64,000 nucleotides of DNA from positions 37,970 through 101,969 of the forward strand of contig JAGBFQ010000019.1 of the NCBI GenBank assembly GCA_017936385.1, written 5' to 3'. Position numbers and translations under genes: made by a program. Below the pieces are notes generated by a model. That model was not told the DNA's origin. It ran no database searches and saw nothing but the letters and a program-made list of their open reading frames with translations. The stretch comes from Rikenellaceae bacterium. GTDB lineage: Bacteria > Bacteroidota > Bacteroidia > Bacteroidales > Rikenellaceae. This document shows, piece after piece, positions 56,401-64,000 of this stretch. How positions within the stretch are numbered: the first letter of the stretch is position 1; the number at the start of each line of letters is the position of its first letter.

Positions 56401-56437
56401 AACGCCGCTGAACCGAAATGGTTTCAGCGGCGTTTTT
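56401..56437 (+). terminator. Terminator of the glycogen operon
   Basis: CGCCGCTGAAACC-like stem (AACGCCGCTGAA / TTCAGCGGCGTT) with a short loop, followed by TTTTATT, 19 bases after the GH57 stop. Confidence 0.88.
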
Positions 56438-56489
56438 ATTTGGGAGGGCGGGGAAACTAAACTTTCGCTTCGCCCCACCTCTGATATTT

Positions 56490-57227
56490 CTACTCTTTGA
56501 TTCGGATGTCGGCGTAAATGGGACGGTGGTCCGAAGCCTTCTTCTCGCGCAGAACGCGTGCTTTGCATGTTTTGGCTTCACAACCGTAGCTTACGATGTA
56601 GTCAATGCAGACGGTTGGGTTTGCAGCATCCCAAGTCTTGCGGTCGGTGCGCGAGTGGATGGTACAAAACTCAGCCAACTTTTGAATCTCGGGGTCGCCC
56701 GGCTCGGCATTGAAGTCGCCAGCAAGGATGAGTGGTTTGTCGAGTTTCGAAGCGATATCGCGGATGATTTCGACTGATGTCATGCGGTCCTCGGCGTGCA
56801 GCGACAGGTGGGTGCATGCGAAGTAGAAATCCTCCAACTCAATAATAAGCATTGTGCGCGGCTCACTACGGCACGGCAAGGTGTGTTGTTGCACCGACAG
56901 TGCAGGCTTACGCGAGAGAATACCTACACCATATTTGCCACCGCCAAAGCTGATTGACGGACCATAGTAGGCGTACATTCCGGTACGGATGGAAAGTTCG
57001 CCCAACACGTAGTCATTATATCGTCGTGTCATACTATCAAGTTCCTGCACCGCCACCACATCTGGCGATACCTTATTAATAACGCGCGCGGGTCGGTCGT
57101 AGCTGTGGTGTTTGTCGATTCCGTAGCCGTTGCGTACGTTGTAGCTCATGATACGCAGGTTTTGTTGTGCTTGTGCCGCCACCCCGATAAGTAGGGCGGC
57201 TGCGAGGGTAATAATTTTACGAGTCAT
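56490..57227 (-). CDS. Secreted endonuclease/exonuclease/phosphatase family protein
   Basis: The 245-residue protein has a signal peptide (about 1-21, ending AQAQ) and a DNase I-like fold: IMSYNVRNGYG at about 26-36, AVQELDS with the metal-binding Glu, ILAGDFNAEPGDPE with the Asp/Asn pair, and SDHRPIYADI with the catalytic Asp-His near the C-terminus. The family includes nucleases and lipid/inositol phosphatases; the substrate is unknown. It has its own -7 box (57256-57263) and lies convergent with the glycogen operon. Confidence 0.88.
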   Translation of the reverse strand: MTRKIITLAAALLIGVAAQAQQNLRIMSYNVRNGYGIDKHHSYDRPARVINKVSPDVVAVQELDSMTRRYNDYVLGELSIRTGMYAYYGPSISFGGGKYGVGILSRKPALSVQQHTLPCRSEPRTMLIIELEDFYFACTHLSLHAEDRMTSVEIIRDIASKLDKPLILAGDFNAEPGDPEIQKLAEFCTIHSRTDRKTWDAANPTVCIDYIVSYGCEAKTCKARVLREKKASDHRPIYADIRIKE

Positions 57228-57255
57228 AGGTTTGTTATTATTTTTTGTCCAACCT

Positions 57256-57263
57256 CAAAGATA
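57256..57263 (-). promoter_or_regulatory. -7 promoter box for the 56490-57227 gene
   Basis: The reverse strand reads TATCTTTG (TAnnTTTG), 28 bases upstream of its ATG. Confidence 0.55.
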
Positions 57264-57371
57264 CGAAAAACTGTTGAAAAGAGAACCCTCGGAAGAAAAA
57301 AATGCACAAAAAGTTAAAAAATAACCCAAAAGCTATGGCTATCCGAAAAAGTTTGCTTAATTTTACATTCT

Positions 57372-57388
57372 GTGAACGAATAGTTCAC
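57372..57388. promoter_or_regulatory. Operator-like inverted repeat upstream of the EF-G2 gene
   Basis: GTGAAC-GAATA-GTTCAC is a perfect 6-base inverted repeat around five bases, 31 bases before the EF-G2 start. No TAnnTTTG box is visible nearby, which fits an activator-dependent promoter but does not prove it. Confidence 0.45.
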
Positions 57389-57419
57389 CCGGAAATTAAA
57401 CCTAAAAATTACAAGCAAT

Positions 57420-59582
57420 ATGAAAAACTACTCAGCAAAGGAGATTAAAAACATCGTCCTAATCGGTGCTTCGGGCTCGGGTAAAACCACCCTGGCCGAA
57501 GCCATGGCTTACGAAGGCAAAGTGATTGAAAGACGCGGTACCATCGAGGGCTGCAACACACTGTCGGATAACACCGATATCGAGCACGAATACAAACGCT
57601 CGATTTATGCAACCACACTGTTTACCGAGTTTATGGGACGTAAACTCAATATCATTGACTGCCCTGGCTCGGACGACTTCTGCGGAAGCCTCTACTCGGC
57701 ATTCAAAGTGGGTGACGTAGGTGTGCTGGTTATGAACGCCAACAACGGCTGGGAGGTCGGTGGCGAAATCAACCTGCGCTATTCGCGTAACCTGAACAAA
57801 CCCGTAATCGGTGTTATCAACCAACTGGATGGCGACAAAGCCAACTTCGAAGCTACTTTGGAGGGTCTGAAAGCGGCTGCTCACGTTCGCCCCGTTGTTG
57901 TACAATATCCCGTTGAGCAAGGTGCCGGCTTTAAGGCTTTCATCGACGTGCTGATGATGAAGATGTATCGCTTCACCGACGAGAACGGAACACGCGAGGA
58001 GTTGGACATCCCCGAGGACCAATTGGAGTACGCCCAAACTCTCAACCAAGAGTTGTCGGAGGCTGCTGCCGTTTACGATGACGCTCTGATGGAGCTCTAC
58101 TTCGAGAAAGGCGCGCTGACCCAAGACGATATTCGTTCGGGTCTGAAACTCGGTGTTGCCAACCGCGAAATCATGCCTATCTTCTGTTGCAGCGGTAAAC
58201 GCGACATCGGTACCAAACGTCTGATGGAGTTCATCATCAATGTGGCTCCCGGCCCGACCACTCCTACCGTAGCTCCCAAATTCGTCTCGACCGAAGGCGA
58301 AGAGTTGGTTGCCGACGAGACCCAACCCGCAGTGGTATTTGTATTCAAGAGCCAAATCGAACAACATATTGGCGAGATTACCTATTTCCGTGTTATCCGT
58401 GGCAAAATCGCCGAGGGTGTGGAGTTGGTTAACAGCCGCACCGGTAACAAGGAGAAACTTTCGCAACTGTTTGCCGTAGCAGGTAAAAACCGCGTCAAAG
58501 TGTCGGAACTTTCGGCTGGTGACATCGGTTGCACCGTCAAACTCAAAGGTACCCGTACCAACGACACTCTGGCTGCCGTAGGCGCACACGTTAAGGTTGA
58601 ACCTATCGAGTTCCCCGAGCCTCGCTACCGTTGTGCAGTGAAGGCCAAAGAGCAAGGTGACGAGGAGAAACTCGGCAAACTGCTCAATGACGCAAAATAC
58701 GAAGACCCCACCATCTTGGTAGAGTACTCGAAGGAGTTGAAACAGACCATCATCCAAGGTCAGGGTGAACACCACCTGAACATCCTCAAGAGCCGTCTGT
58801 CGCAAGAGAACAAGATGGAGATTGAGTTCTTTGCTCCCAAGATTCCTTACCGCGAGACCATTACCAAAGTGGCTCAAGCCGACTATCGTCACAAAAAACA
58901 ATCGGGTGGCGCAGGTCAATTCGGTGAGGTACACATGGTTATCGAGCCTTACTATGAGGGTATGCCCGAGCCTTCGAAATACAAAATCGGCGGCAAAGAA
59001 ATCAACGTCAACATCAAAGGTAAAGAGGAGTACGACCTCGACTGGGGTGGCAAACTGCAATACTACAACTCGATTGTCGGTGGTGCTATCGACGCACGCT
59101 TCATGCCTGCAATTCTGAAAGGTATCATGGAGAAGATGGACGAGGGTCCTCTGACCGGTTCGTACGCTCGTGACATCCGCGTTGTGATTTATGACGGTAA
59201 GATGCACCCGGTTGACTCGAACGAGATTTCGTTCAAACTCGCTGCCTGCAACGCCTTCAAGGATGCTTTCCGCAACGCAGGTCCCAAGATTATGGAGCCT
59301 ATCTACGACGTTGAGGTGCTTGTTCCGAGCGACAAGATGGGTGACGTAATGAGCGACCTCCAAAACCGCCGTGCAATGATTATGGGTATGAACTCCGACA
59401 AGGGTTTCGACCGTCTGAATGCACGTGTACCTTTGGCTGAGTTGTATCGCTATTCGACCACTCTGTCGAGTCTGACCAACGGCCGTGCAACCTACACCAT
59501 GAAGTTTGGTTCGTACGAGCAAGTTCCCGCCGATGTTCAAGACAAGTTGTTGAAGGCTTACACCGACACCGACGAAGAGTAA
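57420..59582 (+). CDS. fusA2: Elongation factor G paralogue (EF-G2 type) with altered GTPase motifs
   Basis: The 720-residue protein has all five EF-G domains, but its G domain departs from normal. The P-loop is GASGSGKTT (16-24), switch I reads EYKRSIYATT without the usual RGIT, switch II is DCPGSDDF (80-87, Ser84 in place of the catalytic His of DTPGH), and the base motif is NQLD (134-137) instead of NKxD. A close parallel is the Bacteroides thetaiotaomicron EF-G2 (FusA2), reported from memory to translocate without GTP hydrolysis and to aid gut colonisation. The usual tufA/rpsL neighbours are absent. An operator-like repeat lies upstream. Confidence 0.85.
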   Translation: MKNYSAKEIKNIVLIGASGSGKTTLAEAMAYEGKVIERRGTIEGCNTLSDNTDIEHEYKRSIYATTLFTEFMGRKLNIIDCPGSDDFCGSLYSAFKVGDVGVLVMNANNGWEVGGEINLRYSRNLNKPVIGVINQLDGDKANFEATLEGLKAAAHVRPVVVQYPVEQGAGFKAFIDVLMMKMYRFTDENGTREELDIPEDQLEYAQTLNQELSEAAAVYDDALMELYFEKGALTQDDIRSGLKLGVANREIMPIFCCSGKRDIGTKRLMEFIINVAPGPTTPTVAPKFVSTEGEELVADETQPAVVFVFKSQIEQHIGEITYFRVIRGKIAEGVELVNSRTGNKEKLSQLFAVAGKNRVKVSELSAGDIGCTVKLKGTRTNDTLAAVGAHVKVEPIEFPEPRYRCAVKAKEQGDEEKLGKLLNDAKYEDPTILVEYSKELKQTIIQGQGEHHLNILKSRLSQENKMEIEFFAPKIPYRETITKVAQADYRHKKQSGGAGQFGEVHMVIEPYYEGMPEPSKYKIGGKEINVNIKGKEEYDLDWGGKLQYYNSIVGGAIDARFMPAILKGIMEKMDEGPLTGSYARDIRVVIYDGKMHPVDSNEISFKLAACNAFKDAFRNAGPKIMEPIYDVEVLVPSDKMGDVMSDLQNRRAMIMGMNSDKGFDRLNARVPLAELYRYSTTLSSLTNGRATYTMKFGSYEQVPADVQDKLLKAYTDTDEE

Positions 59583-59626
59583 TCACCTTTTAATAGGGCC
59601 GTCATACGGGGCGGCCCACCTAAAAT

Positions 59627-59660
59627 AGAGAGGCGTAAACTTTCGGGTTTACGCCTCTCT
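59627..59660. terminator. Bidirectional terminator between EF-G2 and the EEP lipoprotein gene
   Basis: AGAGAGGCGTAAAC pairs perfectly with GTTTACGCCTCTCT (14 bases, six-base loop) between convergent genes, followed by ATTGTTGTG on the plus strand. Confidence 0.85.
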
Positions 59661-59713
59661 ATTGTTGTGATGCTGTCAACTAAAACGTTGGCTAAATTTG
59701 CTTTACCCAGCTT

Positions 59714-60556
59714 CTAAAACTTAGCACGGAGCAAGACGGGATAGTGGTCCGAAATGAAGGGTGCGCCATAGTCACCATCCAACATCTTAAAACTCGCAGG
59801 TTCGACACCACGCACAAATATGTGGTCGATAACCCAATCGGCACGCTCTTTTTGGTCGGCCTGCCAACAATTCAACGTTGCACGATGGTCGGTTTCGGGG
59901 GCTGCCATACGCGAATCAACCAATAACGCCTTGATAGGCTCATAAATAGGTTGGTCGACGGTGCTGTTGAAGTCAGCCGTCAAGAATACGGGTTCGTCGG
60001 CCGCGGCATACTCCTTAATGCGCTCGGCAATCATAAGCAGACTCTGACGGCGGGCCTCAGCTCCCGCGTGGTCAAGGTGGGTATTGAAGTAGACGAAGGT
60101 CTTTCCATTCTCCTTCATCTTGAGTTTTGCCCAAGTGCAAGTGCGGCGACACATAGCATCCCATCCGCGCGAAGGTACTTCGGGAGTTTCGGAGAGCCAA
60201 AAGGTGCCGCAATCGAGCAGTTCAACTTGGTCTTTGCGATAGAAAATCGCCATATATTCACCTCTTTCCATGCCATCCTCGCGGCCGACGCCATAACTTC
60301 CATACTCGGCCGAAAGGCTGTCAACAAGGTATTGGTATTGCCATGGCAGAGCCTCTTGAACTCCAAAAATGGTAGGTTTCTCCGTTCGAATCAGATTGAG
60401 CGATGCGTGCTTACGGTTAGGCCAACGATACTCCCCATCCGCCGAAACATCCACACGCACGTTGTACGACATCACCGAAATGTCAGTCTTTGTGGAACAT
60501 GCAATGGCTGTCAAAACCACCGCCACACACATCATCACTCTCAGAAAGCGTTTCAT
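59714..60556 (-). CDS. Endonuclease/exonuclease/phosphatase family lipoprotein
   Basis: The 280-residue protein has a lipoprotein signal (VVLTAIAC, Cys20) and a DNase I-like domain: VMSYNVRVDVS, FGVQEALPWQ with the metal Glu, YFNTHLDHAGAEAR, FLTADFNSTVDQPIYE and a C-terminal ISDHYPVLLRAKF. It is a distinct relative of the secreted protein at 56490-57227. Members act on nucleic acids, sugar phosphates or lipids; the target is unknown. It is 24 bases downstream of the flavodoxin-like gene and ends the ribE-lgt operon. Confidence 0.87.
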   Translation of the reverse strand: MKRFLRVMMCVAVVLTAIACSTKTDISVMSYNVRVDVSADGEYRWPNRKHASLNLIRTEKPTIFGVQEALPWQYQYLVDSLSAEYGSYGVGREDGMERGEYMAIFYRKDQVELLDCGTFWLSETPEVPSRGWDAMCRRTCTWAKLKMKENGKTFVYFNTHLDHAGAEARRQSLLMIAERIKEYAAADEPVFLTADFNSTVDQPIYEPIKALLVDSRMAAPETDHRATLNCWQADQKERADWVIDHIFVRGVEPASFKMLDGDYGAPFISDHYPVLLRAKF

Positions 60557-60580
60557 AGTTTTTACAGTTTATTTATTTGA

Positions 60581-61126
60581 TTAAACTCCTTTTCCCATCT
60601 CATACGCCTGTTGCATTGCAGGGTGGTCGGCAATTTCACCACGTTCGTAGACGCCCTTGCCATAAATCACGCCACGCTCAACCGACCCTTCGAGGCACTC
60701 GGCCAAGCCACGCATACACTCCAACGTGCAATCCATCACCGTCGGGGTGTCCTCGGCTGCGGTCATGATATAGTAGAACTCCTTGCCTCGGAACTCAAGC
60801 CAACGCGCCACCGTACGGTCAATCACAGCCTTGAGTTGTGACGAAATCGAATAGAAGTAGACGGGCGACGAAAGCACCAACACATCGGCCGCAAGCATTT
60901 TGTCGAGAATCTCGGCCATATCATCCTTGCGGGCACACTCGCCTGCGTGTGTTTTGCAATAGTAACACCCCAAGCAGGGAGCTACGTTCCGTCCCTGTAT
61001 CCAAATCTTTTCGACATCGTGTCCTGCCTCTTTGGCTCCTTGTGCAAATCTATCGCACAGCGTATCGGAGTTGCCCCCTTTGCGCGGAGAACCCGACAAA
61101 ATCAAAACTCTCTTCGCCATATTCAC
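60581..61126 (-). CDS. Flavodoxin-like NAD(P)H-dependent FMN reductase family protein
   Basis: The 181-residue protein starts with the FMN-phosphate loop ILSGSPRKGGNSDTLC (SPRxxxNS type), followed by CLGCYYCKTHAGECARKDDM, a Cys-rich insertion seen in iron-sulfur-flavoprotein-like relatives. VLSSPVYFYSISSQLKAVIDR is the second FMN-binding strand. It may reduce flavins, quinones or metal ions; the substrate is unknown. The gene is 7 bases downstream of the YbjQ-like gene on the minus strand and 24 bases before the EEP lipoprotein gene, all in one operon. Confidence 0.87.
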   Translation of the reverse strand: MNMAKRVLILSGSPRKGGNSDTLCDRFAQGAKEAGHDVEKIWIQGRNVAPCLGCYYCKTHAGECARKDDMAEILDKMLAADVLVLSSPVYFYSISSQLKAVIDRTVARWLEFRGKEFYYIMTAAEDTPTVMDCTLECMRGLAECLEGSVERGVIYGKGVYERGEIADHPAMQQAYEMGKGV

Positions 61127-61133
61127 ACACTGG

Positions 61134-61463
61134 TTATCTCTCGACCACTACAGCAGTACCGCTGCACGTAACCATCAACATACTTCCGTTCTGGCCCACC
61201 GTTTCGTAGTCCAGGTCGATGCCGATTACGGCATTCGCTCCCATACGTCGAGCCTTCTCCTCCATCTCGGCCAATGCAGTGTCTTTGGCCTCGCGCAAAA
61301 CCGACTCATAACTGCCGGCGCGTCCGCCCACCACGTCGCGGATACTTGCAAAAAGGTCGCGGAACATATTTGCTCCGATGATAGTTTCGCCCGACACGAT
61401 ACCCACATAGTTGCGAATCGTGTATCCCTCGATGTTCGAGGTAGTAGTCATTAACATAGCCAT
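61134..61463 (-). CDS. YbjQ/UPF0145 family protein (heavy-metal-binding domain)
   Basis: The 109-residue protein matches YbjQ-like UPF0145 proteins: [42 protein letters not shown], and [23 protein letters not shown]. These form pentamers and are annotated as putative heavy-metal-binding proteins, but no firm function is known. It has no signal peptide. Position in the operon (12 bases after the SPOR gene stop) and short length are normal. The start is uncertain by two or three codons, as MAM and MLM are both plausible. Confidence 0.87.
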   Translation of the reverse strand: MAMLMTTTSNIEGYTIRNYVGIVSGETIIGANMFRDLFASIRDVVGGRAGSYESVLREAKDTALAEMEEKARRMGANAVIGIDLDYETVGQNGSMLMVTCSGTAVVVER

Positions 61464-61475
61464 GTTTTTATGATT

Positions 61476-62312
61476 CTATTTCTGATTAACCCGATAGGCG
61501 TAAACCCACACGTCGGGAACGACTTCATCAATTTGGAGCTTGAGTCGGATGGCGTCCTGCTCAGAGTCAAAACGACCCGCCGTAACGTAGAAACGCGCGC
61601 GGCCAGGAATGAATTTATAGGTCGACGTATAACCCTCATCGGCCATACGTGCAATCATACGATTGGCATTGGCCTCGACGTCAAACACGCCCACAATAAC
61701 ATGGTAGCCGTTTTGAGCCCCCTCGGCCGATTGTGCCCCGATAGGTTCGAGTTCGGCCAACGAGGGGCCTGTCGGTTCTGCAAGTCCGCTTTCCGTCTGC
61801 ACGGTAGCAGGGCTGTCGCTACAACCCCCAAATAACTGCGTTTTGACTTTGTCCCAATTCGCATAGCTCCACCACGCAGCAATAGCCACTGCAACTAACA
61901 CAAGAATCCACAGATAATTCCAATTAAAACGTGCCGCTTTTTCGGGTTCCGTCGGGTTGAGTTTGGCATCCAACGCGGGGTCAATCGTGACGGTATTGTT
62001 ACACACCACGCCCACGCCCTTGATATGAATACTCTCGGGTGTTTTGGCACTCTCCAGCCACTCGTTGAAAATCTGCACCGCCTGCACTTCGCCAACGCCT
62101 CCCATATCGGCAATTTCGTCAATCAATTCGACGGCTGAATCTTGGTTGGTTGCGTGCGGTTGGCATTTAAGTTCGGCACGCGGCGGAGTCATTGTTCCGT
62201 CGGCATTTTTGTGTGCGGGTTGCGATTCGATTTTAAGAATTCCGACTTGAGGAATCTCCACAGCCTTGCGACTCGTCAGCAGGTTGTAGATTATTTTGTC
62301 AACTGTTCCCAT
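61476..62312 (-). CDS. SPOR-domain protein with an N-terminal HU-CCDC81-like domain
   Basis: The 278-residue protein has an N-terminal HU/CCDC81-like region (about 1-120) found in Bacteroidetes SPOR proteins, a membrane helix (about 130-150, WNYLWILVLVAVAIAAW), an acidic linker and a C-terminal SPOR domain (about 200-275, GYHVIVGVFDVEANANRMI then RFYVTAGRFDSEQDAIRL). SPOR domains bind denuded septal peptidoglycan, so a role at the division site is likely. The HU-like part faces the cytoplasm. It lies between lgt (54-base gap) and the YbjQ gene. Confidence 0.87.
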   Translation of the reverse strand: MGTVDKIIYNLLTSRKAVEIPQVGILKIESQPAHKNADGTMTPPRAELKCQPHATNQDSAVELIDEIADMGGVGEVQAVQIFNEWLESAKTPESIHIKGVGVVCNNTVTIDPALDAKLNPTEPEKAARFNWNYLWILVLVAVAIAAWWSYANWDKVKTQLFGGCSDSPATVQTESGLAEPTGPSLAELEPIGAQSAEGAQNGYHVIVGVFDVEANANRMIARMADEGYTSTYKFIPGRARFYVTAGRFDSEQDAIRLKLQIDEVVPDVWVYAYRVNQK

Positions 62313-62366
62313 AATGTATTTTCATTAAGGTGTGAATGGTGTCAACTGCTCGATATGGGCAGTCGG

Positions 62367-63224
62367 TTATTTCTTCTTGGATTTTTGCACTTTTGGAGCT
62401 GCGTGCAGTTTCATATCGGGCACATATCCGCGGAAACGCTCCGTGTACGACAAACATATCATCACAACGCCCAGCACCACAAACGGAATGCTCAACCATT
62501 GTCCCATCATCAGGTCCATATCCAATTCGAAGGACTTTTGGGGGTTCTTGATATACTCGATAATAAAACGCGACAGGAAAATTCCAACGATACCTGCTCC
62601 GAACAACATTCCCGGGTGGCGACGACCTTGGTCATAGTACTTATACATCACCATCAGTACCACAAAGGTCAGTATATAGCACAGAGCCTCATATATTTGC
62701 GTAGGGTGCATAGGCACGGTTTCGCCGTTGCGCACAAAGATGAATCCCCAGGGCAGGTCGGTCGGTTCGCCATAAATCTCGGAGTTCAACAAGTTTCCAA
62801 AGCGGACAAACGAACCTCCGATAGCTGCGGCGATAACCACGCGGTCCAAACCCCAAAGGTAGGGCATACGGTGTTTTTGGGCAAACAGCCACAAGCCAAC
62901 CATCATACCGATTGCTGCGCCGTGGCTTGCCATACCACCTTGTCGGGTATTGAGAATTTCGAGCGGATTGCAAATGTAGTAATCAAAGTCATAGAACAGG
63001 CAGTGGCCCAATCGCGCTCCGATAATTGTACCCAACGAGATATACCAAAACGCCGAGTCGGCAAGCTCCTCATTAAGTCCCTCGTTGCGGCAGAAGCGCA
63101 TAAACAACCACAGACCGAAGCCTATGGCCATTGCCCACGTCAGTCCATAGTAGCGAACCTCCACCGAGCCGATACTGAAAAACACGGGATTAACATCCCA
63201 TACGATTGATAATAAGTTCATCAT
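62367..63224 (-). CDS. lgt: Prolipoprotein diacylglyceryl transferase
   Basis: The 285-residue inner-membrane enzyme transfers a diacylglyceryl group from phosphatidylglycerol to the lipobox Cys of prolipoproteins. It has about seven helices; HGAAIGMMVGLWLF holds the essential His region, and GGSFVRFGNLLNSEIYGEPTDLPWG corresponds to the Lgt signature with the conserved Arg and Asn. Many lipoproteins in this window depend on it. It starts 14 bases after ribE ends and has normal length. Confidence 0.95.
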   Translation of the reverse strand: MMNLLSIVWDVNPVFFSIGSVEVRYYGLTWAMAIGFGLWLFMRFCRNEGLNEELADSAFWYISLGTIIGARLGHCLFYDFDYYICNPLEILNTRQGGMASHGAAIGMMVGLWLFAQKHRMPYLWGLDRVVIAAAIGGSFVRFGNLLNSEIYGEPTDLPWGFIFVRNGETVPMHPTQIYEALCYILTFVVLMVMYKYYDQGRRHPGMLFGAGIVGIFLSRFIIEYIKNPQKSFELDMDLMMGQWLSIPFVVLGVVMICLSYTERFRGYVPDMKLHAAPKVQKSKKK

Positions 63225-63238
63225 ACTCCTCGTCCTCT

Positions 63239-63832
63239 CTATTTATTGTAGTGTTTCATCAGTCGTGCGATATACTTACCCACGATATCGAACTCCAGGT
63301 TGACGCGCGTACCGACCTCAATATTATGAAAATTGGTATGTTCGTAAGTGTAGGGGATGATTGCCACGCGGAACGACCCCTCGCGCGAATCACACACCGT
63401 AAGGCTTACGCCATTAACCGAGATTGAGCCCTTCTCGACCGTAACGTTATCACCCTGCACATCGTACTCAAAGGTGTAATACCAGCTACCGTCGGCATCC
63501 TCAACCGCCGTACACACGGCCGTTTGGTCGACGTGTCCCTGCACGATATGTCCATCCAACAGAGCGTCGGGGCGCATACTGCGTTCGAGGTTCACCTCGT
63601 CGCCAACTTTCAAGTCCCCGAGGTTACTCTTAATCAGTGTTTCGTACATTGCGGTAACGGTATATCGGTCGCCATCAAGAGCCACCACCGTCAGGCACAC
63701 GCCATTATGCGCCACGCTTTGGTCTATTTTGAGTTCACCGGCAAAGGGTGCGGTGAGCGTAAAGTGTTTATTCTGTCTGTCACATTGGATGTCGACCACC
63801 TTGGCCGTACACTCCACAATTCCCGAAAACAT
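63239..63832 (-). CDS. ribE: Riboflavin synthase alpha chain
   Basis: The 197-residue protein begins MFSGIVECTAKVVDI and has two lumazine-binding repeats: GVCLTVVALDGDRYTV in the first and VSVNGVSLTVCDSREGSFRV-like residues (SVNGVSLTVCDS) in the second. It makes riboflavin by dismutation of two 6,7-dimethyl-8-ribityllumazine molecules. No FMN riboswitch is seen upstream. It heads the minus-strand operon ribE-lgt-SPOR-ybjQ-flavodoxin-EEP. Length matches the family. Confidence 0.96.
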   Translation of the reverse strand: MFSGIVECTAKVVDIQCDRQNKHFTLTAPFAGELKIDQSVAHNGVCLTVVALDGDRYTVTAMYETLIKSNLGDLKVGDEVNLERSMRPDALLDGHIVQGHVDQTAVCTAVEDADGSWYYTFEYDVQGDNVTVEKGSISVNGVSLTVCDSREGSFRVAIIPYTYEHTNFHNIEVGTRVNLEFDIVGKYIARLMKHYNK

Positions 63833-63903
63833 TTTTAAATGGGCCTATTACTTTTGTTAAACCCTTAATTCCGCAACACTTTGATTTAACTTTATTTATA
63901 AGT

Positions 63904-63930
63904 TCCTGAGCAACAAAAAGTTGCTCAGGA
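63904..63930. terminator. Hairpin upstream of ribE, near the window edge
   Basis: TCCTGAGCAAC pairs perfectly with GTTGCTCAGGA around AAAAA, followed on the plus strand by TTTTGCC. It may terminate a gene beyond the window or mark the end of an element. The remaining bases to 64000 are AT-rich with no gene start visible. Confidence 0.5.
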
Positions 63931-64000
63931 TTTTGCCATGTCAGATTTTTCACTTATCTTAGTGTTGCAAATCAAAACAAGCGTAAATCGTAACAAGACA

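Noticed and set aside
57459..59540. A 693-codon open frame opposite the EF-G2 gene
   Set aside because: Antisense shadow of a gene with clear EF-G domains; no independent support.
63833..64000. FMN riboswitch upstream of ribE
   Set aside because: The conserved RFN sequence blocks are absent; only one simple hairpin is present.

Overview
The window reads as chromosomal core DNA from a member of the Bacteroidales, possibly Rikenellaceae/Alistipes-like. Many genes are preceded by the Bacteroidetes-specific -7 promoter box TAnnTTTG, Shine-Dalgarno sequences are mostly absent, and there is a Na+-translocating NADH dehydrogenase (Nqr) operon. BACON-domain, DUF2807 and DUF4924 proteins and GH97/GH127 glycosidases point the same way. 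No phage, CRISPR array or complete insertion sequence was found. The genus is an inference; no 16S rRNA gene or phylogenetic marker comparison was possible.

Layout. Positions 1-5 kb (minus strand) carry the 5' part of guaB, a RibF with a collapsed kinase domain, the NADH sensor Rex, a DUF2807 lipoprotein and a TamA/BamA-like outer-membrane protein. At 5-7.7 kb is a secreted BACON x3/LamG/GDPD phosphodiesterase. At 7.8-13.6 kb lies the nqrABCDEF operon, in which nqrC is broken by a single-base frameshift. At 13.9-26.1 kb come prs, engB, purB, a Ca/Na antiporter, pfkA (behind a structured leader), a DUF4924 gene, a SusB-type GH97, carB and a nitroreductase. At 26.3-37.6 kb come a GH127 lipoprotein, rpmH, rsmG, an ECF-type sigma factor, a GT2, tgt, an LptF/G permease, lysS, tpiA and a secreted esterase. 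At 37.6-44.1 kb come an S9 peptidase, a duplicated tRNA-Pro 3' end next to the intact tRNA-Pro, a FecBCD-type importer, and a tRNA-Glu/rpsT/tRNA-His cluster. At 44.3-64 kb come pckA, hemW, a four-gene glycogen operon, an EF-G2 paralogue, two endonuclease/exonuclease/phosphatase proteins, and a minus-strand operon running from ribE through lgt to the second of these.

How the genes work together. Central carbon and redox metabolism dominates: PfkA, TpiA and PckA on the glycolysis-to-succinate route, Nqr as the sodium pump and NADH oxidase, Rex as NADH sensor, and the glycogen operon as a carbon store. The glycogen operon begins with one polypeptide joining a GT3-like synthase to a GT35 phosphorylase. 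A near-perfect Rex-type operator overlaps the -33 element of pckA. An EF-G paralogue with altered GTPase motifs has an operator-like inverted repeat just upstream; its Bacteroides counterpart is known for translation under carbon limitation. These are the points most worth following up.
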